The notes below the pieces were generated by a model that was not told where the DNA came from, made no database searches, and saw only the letters and a list, made by a program, of their open reading frames with translations. Shown here piece by piece: positions 33,038 to 42,393 of a DNA stretch of 64,000 bases. Numbering within the stretch: the stretch's first letter is position 1; every line of letters starts with the position of its first letter. The stretch comes from Streptococcus azizii. GTDB taxonomy: Bacteria; Bacillota; Bacilli; Lactobacillales; Streptococcaceae. The stretch covers positions 124,001 to 188,000 of the forward strand of contig NZ_MSPR01000001.1 in NCBI RefSeq assembly GCF_001984715.1. The letters are read 5' to 3'. The position numbers and the translations under genes were made by a program.

Positions 33038-33790
33038 CTATCTCCAACTTAGAATGGTGCGCTGCTCCTACTGGGGAAGAGACAAACATTCAGTTTGCCT
33101 TATCGCCCGATTGAAACAGGCTACCGCTGCGTTACGAACACAGACCTACGGTCTGCCTATCTCCAACTTAGAATGGTGCGCTGCTCCTGCTGGGGAAGGG
33201 ACAAACATTCAGTTTGCCTTATCGCACGATTGAAACAGGCTCCCACTGTGTTACGAACACAGACCTACGGTCTGCCTATCTCCAACTTAGAATGGTGCGC
33301 TGCTCCTGCTGGGGAAGGGACAAACATTCAGTTTGCCTTATCGCCCGATTGAAACAGGCTACCGCTGGGTTACGAACACAGACCTACGGTCTGCCTATCT
33401 CCAACTTAGAATGGTGCACTGCACCTGCTGGGGAAGTGACAAACATTCAGTTTGCCTTATCTCCCGATTGAAACAGGCTACCGCTGCGTTACGAACACAG
33501 ACCTACGGTCTGCCTATCTCCAACTTAGAATGGTGCACTGCACCTACTGGGAAAGAGACAAACATTCAGTTTGCCTTAGCGCCCGATTGAAACAGGCTCC
33601 CACTGTGTTACGAACACAGACCTACGGTCTGCCTATCTCCAACTTAGAATGGTACGCTGCTCCTGCTGGGGAAGTGACAAACCTTCAGTTTGCATTATCG
33701 CCCGATTGAAACAGGCTCCCGCTGTGTTACGAACACAGACCTACGGTCTGCCTATCTCCAACTTAGAATGGTGCGCTGCACCATTCTAAC
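33038..33790. repeat. Tandem array of six 119-bp units ending in a palindrome
   Basis: Units begin at 33038, 33157, 33276, 33395, 33514 and 33633, with a partial seventh at 33752. They differ by only a few bases. Each contains CAGACC-TAC-GGTCTG and AGAATGGTGC. In the last, truncated unit AGAATGGTGC-GCT-GCACCATTCT forms a perfect palindrome that overlaps the stop codon of satC (33786-33788). The similar open frames of 85 codons on the plus strand are by-products of the repeat. Confidence 0.95.
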
Positions 33791-34616
33791 CTTTTACAGC
33801 TCCCATGGTGATTCCTTGGGTGAATGATTTTTGGAAGATAAGAAAGACAGCGACGATTGGGACAGCTGCCATTGCGGCTCCTGCCATGATAAGCCCGTAA
33901 TCTGTTGCCATTTCGGCTTGCATGGTAGCAACACCAAGTGAGATCGTCAGATTTTGTCGGGATGTCAACATTACTAACTGCATAAAGTAGTCGTTCCAAG
34001 AATTGATAAAGGTAAAAATTGCGAGTGCCGCAAAACCTGGCTTGACAATCGGAAAAGCAACGCTCCAGAAGGTCCGAATCTCACCGCAGCCATCAATTTT
34101 AGCAGATTCCAACAGTTCAGTTGGAATATTTTCACTAAATTGTTTCATGAGGAAGACCCCAAACGGCCAACCGATAAGTGGCAAGATAACCGCAGCGAGC
34201 GTATCATGGATACCCAAGAAATTGACAATCCGTACCAAGGGTACTAGGACAACCTGTTTTGGTAGGGCCATCGCTGCAACGAATAGCGCAAAGAGAATCC
34301 GTTGACCGTAGAAACGTTTCTTAGCCAATACATACCCTGCAAGAGAGGAGGTCACACAGACCAGAAGCATCGTAGCCAGCGAGATAAAGACACTGTTCCA
34401 CATCCATTGAAGGGCTGGATTTTGCACAATCAAGCGTTCAAAATTCTCCAGCGTCGGCATGCTAGGCCACCACTGGGGTGGGATGACAATCGTATCTGGC
34501 TGAGACTTAAAGGCTCCTGTCAAAATCCAGTAAAATGGGAAGATGAAAAGCACTGTCAATAAGAGCAAAATGATGGTTGAAATCACTGTAAATGGAGTTA
34601 ATTTTTTCTTTGTCAT
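33786..34616 (-). CDS. satC: Sialic-acid ABC transporter permease SatC-like
   Basis: The 276-aa product is a MalG-type carbohydrate permease with six membrane segments and the coupling loop ESAKIDGCGEIRTFWSVAFP near residue 190. The longer open frame overlaps satB; AGGAGG before MTKKKLTPFTV at 34616 fixes the start. It works with SatB and the SatA binding protein. The ATPase is not in this cluster and is presumably a shared MsmK-type subunit, as known in pneumococcus. Its stop codon sits in the terminal palindrome of the 119-bp array. Confidence 0.9.
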   Translation of the reverse strand: MTKKKLTPFTVISTIILLLLTVLFIFPFYWILTGAFKSQPDTIVIPPQWWPSMPTLENFERLIVQNPALQWMWNSVFISLATMLLVCVTSSLAGYVLAKKRFYGQRILFALFVAAMALPKQVVLVPLVRIVNFLGIHDTLAAVILPLIGWPFGVFLMKQFSENIPTELLESAKIDGCGEIRTFWSVAFPIVKPGFAALAIFTFINSWNDYFMQLVMLTSRQNLTISLGVATMQAEMATDYGLIMAGAAMAAVPIVAVFLIFQKSFTQGITMGAVKG

Positions 34617-34626
34617 ATTTTTCCTC

Positions 34627-35514
34627 CTAGTATTCCACATCATTTCCAAGAATCTTGAATTGGGCAAAGCTGATAAGGGCAATCATGACTGCAAGAAAGA
34701 CACCCATGGTATTGGCATAACCGTATTCAGAAAGTTGGAAGGCTTTTTCATACAGATAGTACATAAGGGTACTCGTTGAGTAGTTTGGTCCTCCCGATGT
34801 TAGGAGCTGAATGAGCGCAAAACATTGGAAAGAGTTAATGGTTGTAATAATGGCAATATAGAGGGTCGTTGGCAATAGGCTTGGCCATTTGATTTGCCAA
34901 AAGACCTGCAATTCTGTTGCACCGTCTACACGAGCTGCTTCGACAAGAGAATTATCAATATTCCCCATGGCAGCAATGTAGAGAATAATCGGCTGACCGA
35001 CAGAGGTCATCAAAAGAATCACAATGATAGCCAGCAAGGCCCAGTTCTTGTCTCCAAGCCAGCTGATATTTTGTTCAATCAAGTGACTCGACTTCAATAC
35101 GAAGTTCAAAATCCCTGATAACGGATCATAAATCCATTTCCATACAACTGTCACCGCAACACTACCTGTAACAACTGGAAGGAAAAAGACGAAACGATAG
35201 AAAGAACGAGCCACCACATTTTGACTGTAGGTCTGGGACGCCACAAACAGGGAGAAAAAGACCACAACCGGCACAGACCCAATCACGATAATAACTGTAT
35301 TTATCAAGGATTTGATAAATATAGGGTCCTGAAACATCCGCTTATAATTCTCTAAGCCAACAAATTGAAAAGCTGTCATCGAATAATCAAAGAAACTGGT
35401 AACAAATCCCATGATCATCGGAGCTAATACAAATATAGCAAAGAACACTAAGACCGGTGCTAAAAATGCATAGGAAATGATTGTCTCTCTCATTCTTATT
35501 TTATTAACTTTCAC
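34627..35514 (-). CDS. satB: Sialic-acid ABC transporter permease SatB-like
   Basis: The product of about 295 aa is a MalF-type carbohydrate permease with six membrane segments and the EAA loop EAARVDGATELQVFWQIKWP near residue 200. AGAGG lies 8 bases from a GTG at 35514, which is a better start than the GTG three codons upstream. The gene ends 10 bp before satC and follows satA, so the three form one operon. The assignment to sialic acid rests on gene order and resemblance to pneumococcal SatABC. Confidence 0.9.
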   Translation of the reverse strand: MKVNKIRMRETIISYAFLAPVLVFFAIFVLAPMIMGFVTSFFDYSMTAFQFVGLENYKRMFQDPIFIKSLINTVIIVIGSVPVVVFFSLFVASQTYSQNVVARSFYRFVFFLPVVTGSVAVTVVWKWIYDPLSGILNFVLKSSHLIEQNISWLGDKNWALLAIIVILLMTSVGQPIILYIAAMGNIDNSLVEAARVDGATELQVFWQIKWPSLLPTTLYIAIITTINSFQCFALIQLLTSGGPNYSTSTLMYYLYEKAFQLSEYGYANTMGVFLAVMIALISFAQFKILGNDVEY

Positions 35515-35733
35515 ATTAAACACCTCTTCTTATATAAGATATGAGAAGGCATAAAAACCGATATTCAATGGTATTTCCGCCTTGCTTTGATAAAATAATC
35601 CCCCTTTTCATTCAAGGAAAATGGACGAGAAAGGGGGAGGATTATACATTGTCCGGATGAGAAGGGCGCAGAATAAAATCCCTTGCATCATCCCTTCACA
35701 TCAATCCGACAGGCATGGACCTTATCTGATTGA

Positions 35734-37059
35734 CTATTTCATTGCTTTTTGAATGGTCTCATTTGCCTTTTCAGTAAATGTCTTCAAAGCAGCGTCAGCT
35801 TTCTCATCTCCATTTGATACAGCTTGCAACATTGGGAACCAGAGTGTTCTCATTTCAGCAAAGCCATCAATTGTATTGTAGTATGGTGAGTAGTATTGAG
35901 TCCAAGAGCTGATTGTTTCCATGCGTTTGTCATCGTACAATTTACCAAATGAGGTACGAACTGGGAAAGCACCTGTACGTTGCACATTCTTTGGTCCCCA
36001 CTCTTTATCATCTGCGATAAATTTGACGAATTTCTTAGCCGCTTCAATTTTCTTGTCATCTTTGTTGTTGAATACGGCAAAACCATTTACCAAGTATTCC
36101 AAGGCAGGGGTTCCTTCATCAGATGGGAATGGTACCTCAACCACTTCTACCTTACTTGCTTCCAAGAGTTTGCCTTGAATACCATTTTGCGCAGGTGCCC
36201 AGAGGATAGTATAGGAAGTTTGACCATTCGCGAAGTTTTGAATATCTGCTCCACCGTCAAATTGAGATCCATTTGATAGAAGACCATCTTGAATCCAGCT
36301 AGAAGCCATTTCAAGACCCTTGATGAACTTCGCATCGTCTGTTGTATACTTGCTAACTGCCTCATCTGTTACTGAACCACTATAGAGGTTGGCAATAAAG
36401 GCACGAGTTCCTTGGTCGCCACCTTGACCACTCGCAAAGAGCGAACCAGGGGTATACCCTTTATCTTTCAAGGCTTTCAATACTTTTTCAAAATCAGCCG
36501 TTGTCCAACCCTCTTTGACAAGATCTGCTACACCAGCATCTTCCAACATCTTCTTATTCATCGCCATGTAGAAAGGGGCAGAACTGATTGGATACATGTA
36601 AGCTGTATCACCTGCCTTGCTGGCATTGATAATATTCTCATTAGCTACATCTTTGACAAATTCATCGGTGAAAAGATCATTTAAATCAGCCAATTTACCG
36701 TTTTTACCGTATTGGATAATCCGCCCTGGTGCATCAAAGAGTACGTCTGGAGCCGTACCTGCTTCAATCGCTGTCACAATCTTTTCTGGACCAGACTTGA
36801 AGTCAATCGTTTCTAACTTGACTGTTACATCTGGATTTGCTTTCTCAAAGGCTTCAATAATAGATTTTTCATATGTTCCTACTGCATCACTTGCATTCTC
36901 CTGGGTAAATACCGGGAAGGCCCACCAGGTAATCTCTGTTTTAGCTGAACCATCAGCCGCTTCCTTTTTATCAGCACTAGCACCAGAATTGCCACAGGCA
37001 GCTAGTGATAGAATAGAAGCACCTGCCAACAACGAACACATTAACTTGTTTAATTTCAT
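35734..37059 (-). CDS. satA: Sialic-acid ABC transporter binding lipoprotein SatA-like
   Basis: The 441-aa product is a family 1 carbohydrate-binding lipoprotein with the lipobox LAAC in [22 protein letters not shown]. It has features of the fold such as [29 protein letters not shown] and a C-terminal helical region. It would capture sialic acid outside the cell for SatB and SatC. AAGGAG precedes the ATG. The 220-bp gap before satB has no obvious terminator. Confidence 0.9.
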   Translation of the reverse strand: MKLNKLMCSLLAGASILSLAACGNSGASADKKEAADGSAKTEITWWAFPVFTQENASDAVGTYEKSIIEAFEKANPDVTVKLETIDFKSGPEKIVTAIEAGTAPDVLFDAPGRIIQYGKNGKLADLNDLFTDEFVKDVANENIINASKAGDTAYMYPISSAPFYMAMNKKMLEDAGVADLVKEGWTTADFEKVLKALKDKGYTPGSLFASGQGGDQGTRAFIANLYSGSVTDEAVSKYTTDDAKFIKGLEMASSWIQDGLLSNGSQFDGGADIQNFANGQTSYTILWAPAQNGIQGKLLEASKVEVVEVPFPSDEGTPALEYLVNGFAVFNNKDDKKIEAAKKFVKFIADDKEWGPKNVQRTGAFPVRTSFGKLYDDKRMETISSWTQYYSPYYNTIDGFAEMRTLWFPMLQAVSNGDEKADAALKTFTEKANETIQKAMK

Positions 37060-37215
37060 TCTCTTTCTCCTTTTAATTAGGTCCTTTTATGGACAGTGAA
37101 TAACGACTGTGTCCTATTATTTCTTTTTTCCTATAGCGTCAACTCCTCTTTTTAAATGTTACTTTGCAGTGATGGGATGTCTCATTTCTATTCGTCATCC
37201 TCTCACATGTGTTCC

Positions 37216-37923
37216 CTATTTTATCGGATTGACCGCTGCAACAAAGCGCTGGGTAATCTCCTTTGGTCGCGTAATCGCACCACCTACAACAATTCCTCGA
37301 ACACCAAAATCATGAATGATTTTCGCCTCTTCTGGGAAGTAAATCTTACCTTCGGCGATAACATCAACCCCCGCCTCGCACAGCTGCTGAATCAATTCCA
37401 AGTCTGGTCCATCTGCCTGACGGCTGTAGGATGTGTAGCCTGACAAGGTCGTACCGACAAAGTCTACACCTGCTTCAACAGCAGTTAGTCCTTCTTCATA
37501 AGTACTGATATCTGCCATCAAGAGCTGGTCTGGATATTTAGCTTTTACTTGAGCGATAAAGTCTGCAATGCCTAAACCATCGTAGCGTTCCCGCTTGGTA
37601 CAGTCTAAAGCAATGACCGCAATGTCAAGAGCCGCCAACTCATCAACCTCTTTCATGGTCGCTGTGATAAAGGGTTCTTGTGGTGGATAATCTCGCTTAA
37701 TAATCCCAATAATTGGCAAATCCGTTACCTGTTTAATTTCCTCAATATCCCTTACACTATTCGCCCGAATACCGACTGCTCCACCTGCTTCTGCTGCTTT
37801 TGCAAGCAAGGGCATCACTCCCCCTTCTTCTGTATAGAGAGGTTCGTGCGGGAGAGCCTGACAAGATACAATAATCCCATCTTTGATCTGTGCAATCAGT
37901 TCATCTTTTGATAGACTTGCCAT
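37216..37923 (-). CDS. nanE: N-acetylmannosamine-6-phosphate 2-epimerase
   Basis: NanE converts ManNAc-6-P to GlcNAc-6-P. The 235-aa TIM-barrel product has [14 protein letters not shown] (about 45), [12 protein letters not shown], the catalytic lysine region [14 protein letters not shown] near 105 and the phosphate-binding end [26 protein letters not shown] precedes the ATG. A cre-like palindrome lies 22 bp upstream, pointing to catabolite control, and the esterase gene lies 88 bp upstream. Confidence 0.95.
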   Translation of the reverse strand: MASLSKDELIAQIKDGIIVSCQALPHEPLYTEEGGVMPLLAKAAEAGGAVGIRANSVRDIEEIKQVTDLPIIGIIKRDYPPQEPFITATMKEVDELAALDIAVIALDCTKRERYDGLGIADFIAQVKAKYPDQLLMADISTYEEGLTAVEAGVDFVGTTLSGYTSYSRQADGPDLELIQQLCEAGVDVIAEGKIYFPEEAKIIHDFGVRGIVVGGAITRPKEITQRFVAAVNPIK

Positions 37924-37944
37924 ATCATCCTCCTTTTCTATCTT

Positions 37945-37958
37945 TTAAAGCGCTTTCT
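37945..37958. promoter_or_regulatory. cre-like site upstream of nanE
   Basis: TTAAAGCGCTTTCT is centred on the palindrome AAAGCGCTTT, close to the CcpA cre consensus. It lies between the esterase and nanE genes. Confidence 0.6.
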
Positions 37959-38011
37959 TTTTGTGGTAAAACAAAACCTCTTTCCGTCTCGTCTCCTCCA
38001 AAGAAGCTCTT

Positions 38012-39004
38012 TTATTTGAATTCCGTAAATAAGGACCTACTTTCAAAATGGGTGCCACAGAGCCAGTTGAATACCTTATTGTTCGTATAGACAAACATCC
38101 CTTCATGAGCATATTCCGGCATGAGATGATACTCTTTCTCACATTCCAAGCGATTATACATGGCAAATTGAGTAATCGGATAGCAAACATCGTCATCTAG
38201 CCCCGTAATCATCTTGACAGAGCCCTTGATCCGATGGGCCAGATTCTTTACATCAATATAGGCCAAGGTCGCAAAAACCTCTTCTTCTGTTTCATGAAAG
38301 GGATCATGAAACTTGAAGTAACGAAACAGCTCATCGTAGGCCTCGCTGGTGTTGCCAATCTCTAAAACCCGTCTAAAATCACAGAGGAAGGGATAGATGG
38401 CAACAGTATTTGTAATCCGAGGATTGAGCGCTGCTGCAACGAGGGCTAAGGCACCTCCTTGAGAAGCACCGTAACTGGATAAGCGCGTCTCATCGACACG
38501 GTCAAAGCTCGCTACCAACTCTACCAAACTGTAAACATCTAGGTAGACATCCTTGTAAAAGAGCAGGTCTGGTCTATCAACGACACCGCGGATAATCTGA
38601 CCCTTGACCGTATTACCCCGAACATTTCTAGCCCCATCCAGCGAATAACCTGACTGACCACGCACATCCATGGAAACCGCGCCGTAACCAGCTGTTGTAT
38701 ACGACAGCATGTCAGGCCAGTCCAGCCCCCGTCCCATATAGCCGTGGAAATGGAAGATTACAGGAACCTTTTCTGCCCCTTTCGGTAACACCATTCGAGC
38801 ATAGATTTTTCCGCCATTTGTTCCATTAAATTGAATTTCATAGCAATCGACACTCGGCAGTCCGAACTCTTTTTTGATTAAACGGTATGCCACCGGTAAG
38901 TCTAAGGCTGCAATCGCCTGATTCCAAAAGTCATCAAAATCAGCTGGTACCTCATCGCGTCCACGATAGGTCTTCATTTCTTCGAGTAATGCTGGAACCC
39001 TCAT
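38012..39004 (-). CDS. Acetyl-esterase of the AXE1 family (nan locus)
   Basis: The 330-aa alpha/beta hydrolase has the nucleophile motif YGASQGGALAL near residue 175, an aspartate in GLDDDVCYP near 265 and a histidine in PEYAHEGM near 297. It resembles acetyl-xylan/cephalosporin-C deacetylases. A gene of this type sits in the pneumococcal nan cluster; removal of O-acetyl groups from imported sugars is plausible, but unproven. No signal peptide is seen, so it acts in the cytoplasm. It is the first nan gene behind a clear promoter with a cre-like site. Confidence 0.88.
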   Translation of the reverse strand: MRVPALLEEMKTYRGRDEVPADFDDFWNQAIAALDLPVAYRLIKKEFGLPSVDCYEIQFNGTNGGKIYARMVLPKGAEKVPVIFHFHGYMGRGLDWPDMLSYTTAGYGAVSMDVRGQSGYSLDGARNVRGNTVKGQIIRGVVDRPDLLFYKDVYLDVYSLVELVASFDRVDETRLSSYGASQGGALALVAAALNPRITNTVAIYPFLCDFRRVLEIGNTSEAYDELFRYFKFHDPFHETEEEVFATLAYIDVKNLAHRIKGSVKMITGLDDDVCYPITQFAMYNRLECEKEYHLMPEYAHEGMFVYTNNKVFNWLCGTHFESRSLFTEFK

Positions 39005-39026
39005 TTTTAATCCTTTCTACAGTTTG

Positions 39027-39071
39027 TGTAAGCCTTTACATTTAGTATATCATTTCTTTAAATATTTTCAA
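39027..39071 (-). promoter_or_regulatory. Promoter and cre-like operator of the nan operon
   Basis: On the minus strand TTGAAA (plus 39066-39071) and TATACT (plus 39044-39049) are 16 bases apart. TGTAAAGGCTTACA (plus 39027-39040), a cre consensus with one central change, covers the expected transcription start. Confidence 0.75.
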
Positions 39072-39420
39072 CATTTTATATCAAAAAAGAAAATATTTTC
39101 ATAATCATTTTTAAAAAGCGAAAATTCCACCCCATGCCCCTTTTTTCTGAAACTACTTTCTTGCCAGCAAAAAACGGACACCTGATTAACCTCGCTGTCT
39201 AATTTTTAGGCTCGGGCTTCTGTGGTCACTTTCGCATTTCTAGGCGACCAGTTGAATCAGTTCACCGAACTTCTATGGTCTCTCTCTTATTTCTCGGTGA
39301 CCAGTTGAAACTGTTCACCGAGACAAGTTGACGACGTATCCTTTTGATTTTTAAAGAGTATAAGTAATAGAAGATAAACTAAACATACTATATAATCGGC
39401 TAAAGCCGAAACAAAAAAAG
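39072..39420. repeat. Degraded copies of the 53-bp repeat behind adhE
   Basis: No gene is seen. Two degenerate 53-bp units (with CTTCTGTGGTCAC and GGTGACCAGTTGAAAC) lie at about 39211-39316. They run straight into the right half of a BOX-like element (GACGACGTATCCTTTTG) ending near 39361. Confidence 0.65.
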
Positions 39421-39456
39421 GGAGCCAATCGAGATTTTAGCATCACGATTCGCTCC
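39421..39456 (-). terminator. Terminator of adhE
   Basis: GGAGC-C-AATCG pairs with CGATT-C-GCTCC. On the minus strand the stem is followed by CTTTTTTTG. Confidence 0.8.
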
Positions 39457-39488
39457 ACTCCTTATCTTATTTTATTGGAACAGGTCAA

Positions 39489-42137
39489 TTATTTGATACG
39501 ACCTGGACGCTCTTTGTAGCCATAGTAGGCATCTGCCAAGATTTCTTCCATGTCTGCTACCATTGGCAAACGAGGGTTCGCTGGTGAACATTGATCCTCA
39601 TAAGCGAGAAGGGCAATTTCATGCAGGCTATCTTTCCAAGCCTTTTCATCGATCCCTTGGTCTTTGAAATTCATCTTGATTCCAACTGCTTCACCGAGTT
39701 CATAGACAGCTTTAGCGTATGAGTCTATTGCTTCTTCTGGAGTTGAAGCAGGAAGTCCTAACATACGAGCGATGTCTTGGAATTTTTCATCCGCTTTCCA
39801 GTAGTTGTACTTAGGCCAAGTAGTTGTTTTAGCTGGACGAGTACCGTTATAACGAATGACATACGGCAAGAGAATAGCATTGGTACGACCATGGACAGTG
39901 TGGTGAATACCACCAATCTTATGTGCCATTGAGTGGCTCATTCCAAGGAAGGCATTGGCAAAGGCCATACCAGCCATTGTAGAAGCATTGTGCATCTTTT
40001 CGCGCGCTTCTGGGTCGGATTCTAACACTGACTTTTTGAGGTACTGGAAGACCAGTTTGATGGCTTGAAGCGCAATACCGTCTGTATAGTCATTTGCAAA
40101 GTTAGAAGTGTAGGCTTCTGTTGCGTGCGTCAACACGTCCATACCAGTATCTGCTGCGATAAAGCCAGGAACTGACTCTACCAAGGCTGGATCTACAATC
40201 GCAATGGTCGGAGTCAAGGAGTAATCCGCAAGTGGGTATTTACGATTGTTTGCCTTGTCAGAAACCACGGCAAACGGCGTTACTTCGGAACCTGTACCAG
40301 ATGTTGTTGGAATACCGATGTATTTTGCTTTTTTACCAAGAGATGGGAATTTGAAGGCACGCTTACGGATGTCCATGAATTTTTGTACCAAATCACGGAA
40401 GTCCACCTCTGGTTGCTCATAGAAGAGCCACATAATTTTCGCGGCATCCATCGGAGAACCACCACCCAAAGCGATAACTGTATCCGGTTCAAATGCTTTC
40501 ATTACCTCAGCACCACGACGAACAGTTGTAATATCTGGATCTGGCTCAACATCTGAGAAAACTTGAACGGTCACTTGATTAGAACGCAGGTTCAACTGAT
40601 CGATAACACGTTGAACGAAACCAAGTTTTTCGATTGATTTATCTGTAACGATCATAACACGTTCCAAACCTTCAGCAGTTTGGAGATATTGAATAGAGTT
40701 ACGCTCGAAGTAGATTTTTGAAGGAACTTTAAACCACTGCATATTATTTCTACGTTTCCCTACTTTCTTGATGTTAAGAAGGTTGATAGCTGATACGTTA
40801 TCACCAACTGAATTGCGTCCGTATGAACCACATCCCAGCGTCAATGACGGCAAGAAGGCGTTGTAAACATCACCGATACCGCCAAATGTAGAAGGCGAGT
40901 TCCAAATAATCCGCATTGCTTTCATCTCAGTACCGAAACGTTTTGCAAGTTCCTCGTCTTTTGTATGGATGGCAGCTGAGTGACCAAGACCATTAAATTC
41001 AACCATTTGACGAGCTTTTTTAAGGCCATCTTCCACATCATCCGCTTGCAGTACAGCGATAACTGGAGACAGTTTTTCACGTGTTAATGGCTCTTTTGGT
41101 CCTACTTCTGCAACTTCTGCAGCAAGGATATTCGTTCCTTCTGGTACCTTAAATCCTGCTTGCTCTGCAATCCATGCAGCTGGTTTTCCGACAATGTCAG
41201 CATTCAATTTTGCTTCACCACAGTTCTTACTGTTGGCTTTAGCACCAAAGCAGAACTCTTCCAGAAGGGCTTTTTCCTTCTTGTTGACGAAGTAAACATG
41301 GTAAGACTTAAATTCTTCCACAAATTCTTTGTAGATTTCTTTATCAATAATGACCGCTTGCTCAGATGCACACACCATACCGTTATCAAACGATTTAGAC
41401 ATCACGATGTCATGAGCTGCTTGACGAATATCTGCTGATTTTTCGATGTAGGCAGGAACGTTACCTGCACCTACTCCAAGAGCTGGTTTTCCACATGAGT
41501 AAGCTGCACGTACCATGGCATTCCCACCTGTTGCCAAGATTGTTGAAATACCATCGTGGTTCATCAAGGCATTGGTCGCTGCAATCGATGGTTTTGAAAT
41601 CCACTGGATACAGTCTTTTGGTGCACCTGCCTTCACAGCTGCCTCATACACGATTTTCGCTGCATGTGCAGAGGATTCTTGTGCAGAAGGGTGGAAACCA
41701 AATACGATTGGATTGCGTGTTTTAAGAGCAATCAAAGACTTGAAAATAGCTGTTGAAGTTGGATTGGTCGTTGGAGTAACCCCACAGATGACACCGACTG
41801 GTTCTGCAATCTTAGTCAAACCTGTAACAGGATCATCTTCGATGATACCAACTGTCTTGACACCACACATATTATTGACAACGTGTTCACATGCAAAAAG
41901 ATTCTTGGTTGCCTTATCCTCAAACACACCACGACCAGTTTCTTCAACAGCATGTGCTGCCAAAATACCGTGGGCATCAAGTGCAGCTACTGAGGCTTTT
42001 GCAACAATGTAATCAACTTGTTCTTGATTTAATGCGCGGAATGCTTCAAGAGCCACGAGACCTTTTTGGACCAATTCGTCCACGTGTGCTTGTGCAGCTT
42101 GCAACTGTTCTTCTGGTGATTGTTTTTTATCAGCCAT
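39489..42137 (-). CDS. adhE: Bifunctional acetaldehyde-CoA/alcohol dehydrogenase AdhE
   Basis: The 882-aa fermentation enzyme reduces acetyl-CoA to acetaldehyde and then ethanol. The N-terminal aldehyde dehydrogenase half has the catalytic cysteine in SFDNGMVCASEQ near residue 245. The C-terminal iron alcohol dehydrogenase half has GGGSPMDAAK near 560 and the histidine block GMSHSMAHKIGG near 725. It assembles into filaments (spirosomes) in other bacteria. GGAGG lies 8 bases before MADKKQ; an upstream TTG is not favoured. Four Rex-like sites upstream imply NADH-responsive control. Confidence 0.97.
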   Translation of the reverse strand: MADKKQSPEEQLQAAQAHVDELVQKGLVALEAFRALNQEQVDYIVAKASVAALDAHGILAAHAVEETGRGVFEDKATKNLFACEHVVNNMCGVKTVGIIEDDPVTGLTKIAEPVGVICGVTPTTNPTSTAIFKSLIALKTRNPIVFGFHPSAQESSAHAAKIVYEAAVKAGAPKDCIQWISKPSIAATNALMNHDGISTILATGGNAMVRAAYSCGKPALGVGAGNVPAYIEKSADIRQAAHDIVMSKSFDNGMVCASEQAVIIDKEIYKEFVEEFKSYHVYFVNKKEKALLEEFCFGAKANSKNCGEAKLNADIVGKPAAWIAEQAGFKVPEGTNILAAEVAEVGPKEPLTREKLSPVIAVLQADDVEDGLKKARQMVEFNGLGHSAAIHTKDEELAKRFGTEMKAMRIIWNSPSTFGGIGDVYNAFLPSLTLGCGSYGRNSVGDNVSAINLLNIKKVGKRRNNMQWFKVPSKIYFERNSIQYLQTAEGLERVMIVTDKSIEKLGFVQRVIDQLNLRSNQVTVQVFSDVEPDPDITTVRRGAEVMKAFEPDTVIALGGGSPMDAAKIMWLFYEQPEVDFRDLVQKFMDIRKRAFKFPSLGKKAKYIGIPTTSGTGSEVTPFAVVSDKANNRKYPLADYSLTPTIAIVDPALVESVPGFIAADTGMDVLTHATEAYTSNFANDYTDGIALQAIKLVFQYLKKSVLESDPEAREKMHNASTMAGMAFANAFLGMSHSMAHKIGGIHHTVHGRTNAILLPYVIRYNGTRPAKTTTWPKYNYWKADEKFQDIARMLGLPASTPEEAIDSYAKAVYELGEAVGIKMNFKDQGIDEKAWKDSLHEIALLAYEDQCSPANPRLPMVADMEEILADAYYGYKERPGRIK

Positions 42138-42175
42138 CTGGGGTTCCTCCAAAATTGTTTTCTGTTAACATTTAT

Positions 42176-42193
42176 TTGTTAACTTTTTCACAA
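42176..42193. promoter_or_regulatory. Rex-like operator 1 of adhE
   Basis: TTGTTAA-CTTT-TTCACAA, one change from the Rex consensus TTGTGAA-N4-TTCACAA. It lies just downstream of the -10 box. Confidence 0.85.
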
Positions 42194-42197
42194 ATAT

Positions 42198-42226
42198 ATT
42201 CTACACTTTTTTTATCTCCTTGTAAA
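42198..42226 (-). promoter_or_regulatory. adhE promoter
   Basis: On the minus strand TTTACA (plus 42221-42226) and TAGAAT (plus 42198-42203) are 17 bases apart, between Rex-like sites 1 and 2. Confidence 0.75.
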
Positions 42227-42230
42227 GGAT

Positions 42231-42248
42231 TTGTTAAACATTTCACAA
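42231..42248. promoter_or_regulatory. Rex-like operator 2 of adhE
   Basis: TTGTTAA-ACAT-TTCACAA, one change from consensus, directly upstream of the -35 box. Confidence 0.85.
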
Positions 42249-42263
42249 ATTATTCTTGCTAGA

Positions 42264-42281
42264 TTGTGAAATATTTCCCAA
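42264..42281. promoter_or_regulatory. Rex-like operator 3 of adhE
   Basis: TTGTGAA-ATAT-TTCCCAA, one change from consensus. Confidence 0.75.
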
Positions 42282-42314
42282 ATCTATCAAAAAACAAGTC
42301 TTTCCCTGACGGGA

Positions 42315-42332
42315 TTGTGAATCTTTTCTCAA
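42315..42332. promoter_or_regulatory. Rex-like operator 4 of adhE
   Basis: TTGTGAA-TCTT-TTCTCAA, one change from consensus; close to the hisS terminator. A half site (TTTCACAA) follows near 42343. Confidence 0.65.
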
Positions 42333-42357
42333 AAATTTTTTATTTCACAAATAAAAA

Positions 42358-42384
42358 ATCAGGAAATCTACTTCATTTCCTGAT
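42358..42384 (-). terminator. Terminator of hisS
   Basis: ATCAGGAAAT and ATTTCCTGAT with a 7-base loop; TTTTTATTTG follows on the minus strand. Confidence 0.9.
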
Positions 42385-42393
42385 CCTCTATCA

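Noticed and set aside
33095..33709. Four nearly identical 85-codon plus-strand open frames
   Set aside because: They are spaced by exactly 119 bp, the unit of a tandem repeat. Since 119 is not a multiple of three, the repeat is not selected as coding sequence, and the frames lack ribosome sites.
21381..33790. Tandem arrays as possible CRISPR loci
   Set aside because: Neither array has variable spacers between constant repeats; the whole 53-bp or 119-bp unit repeats, and no cas gene is near.
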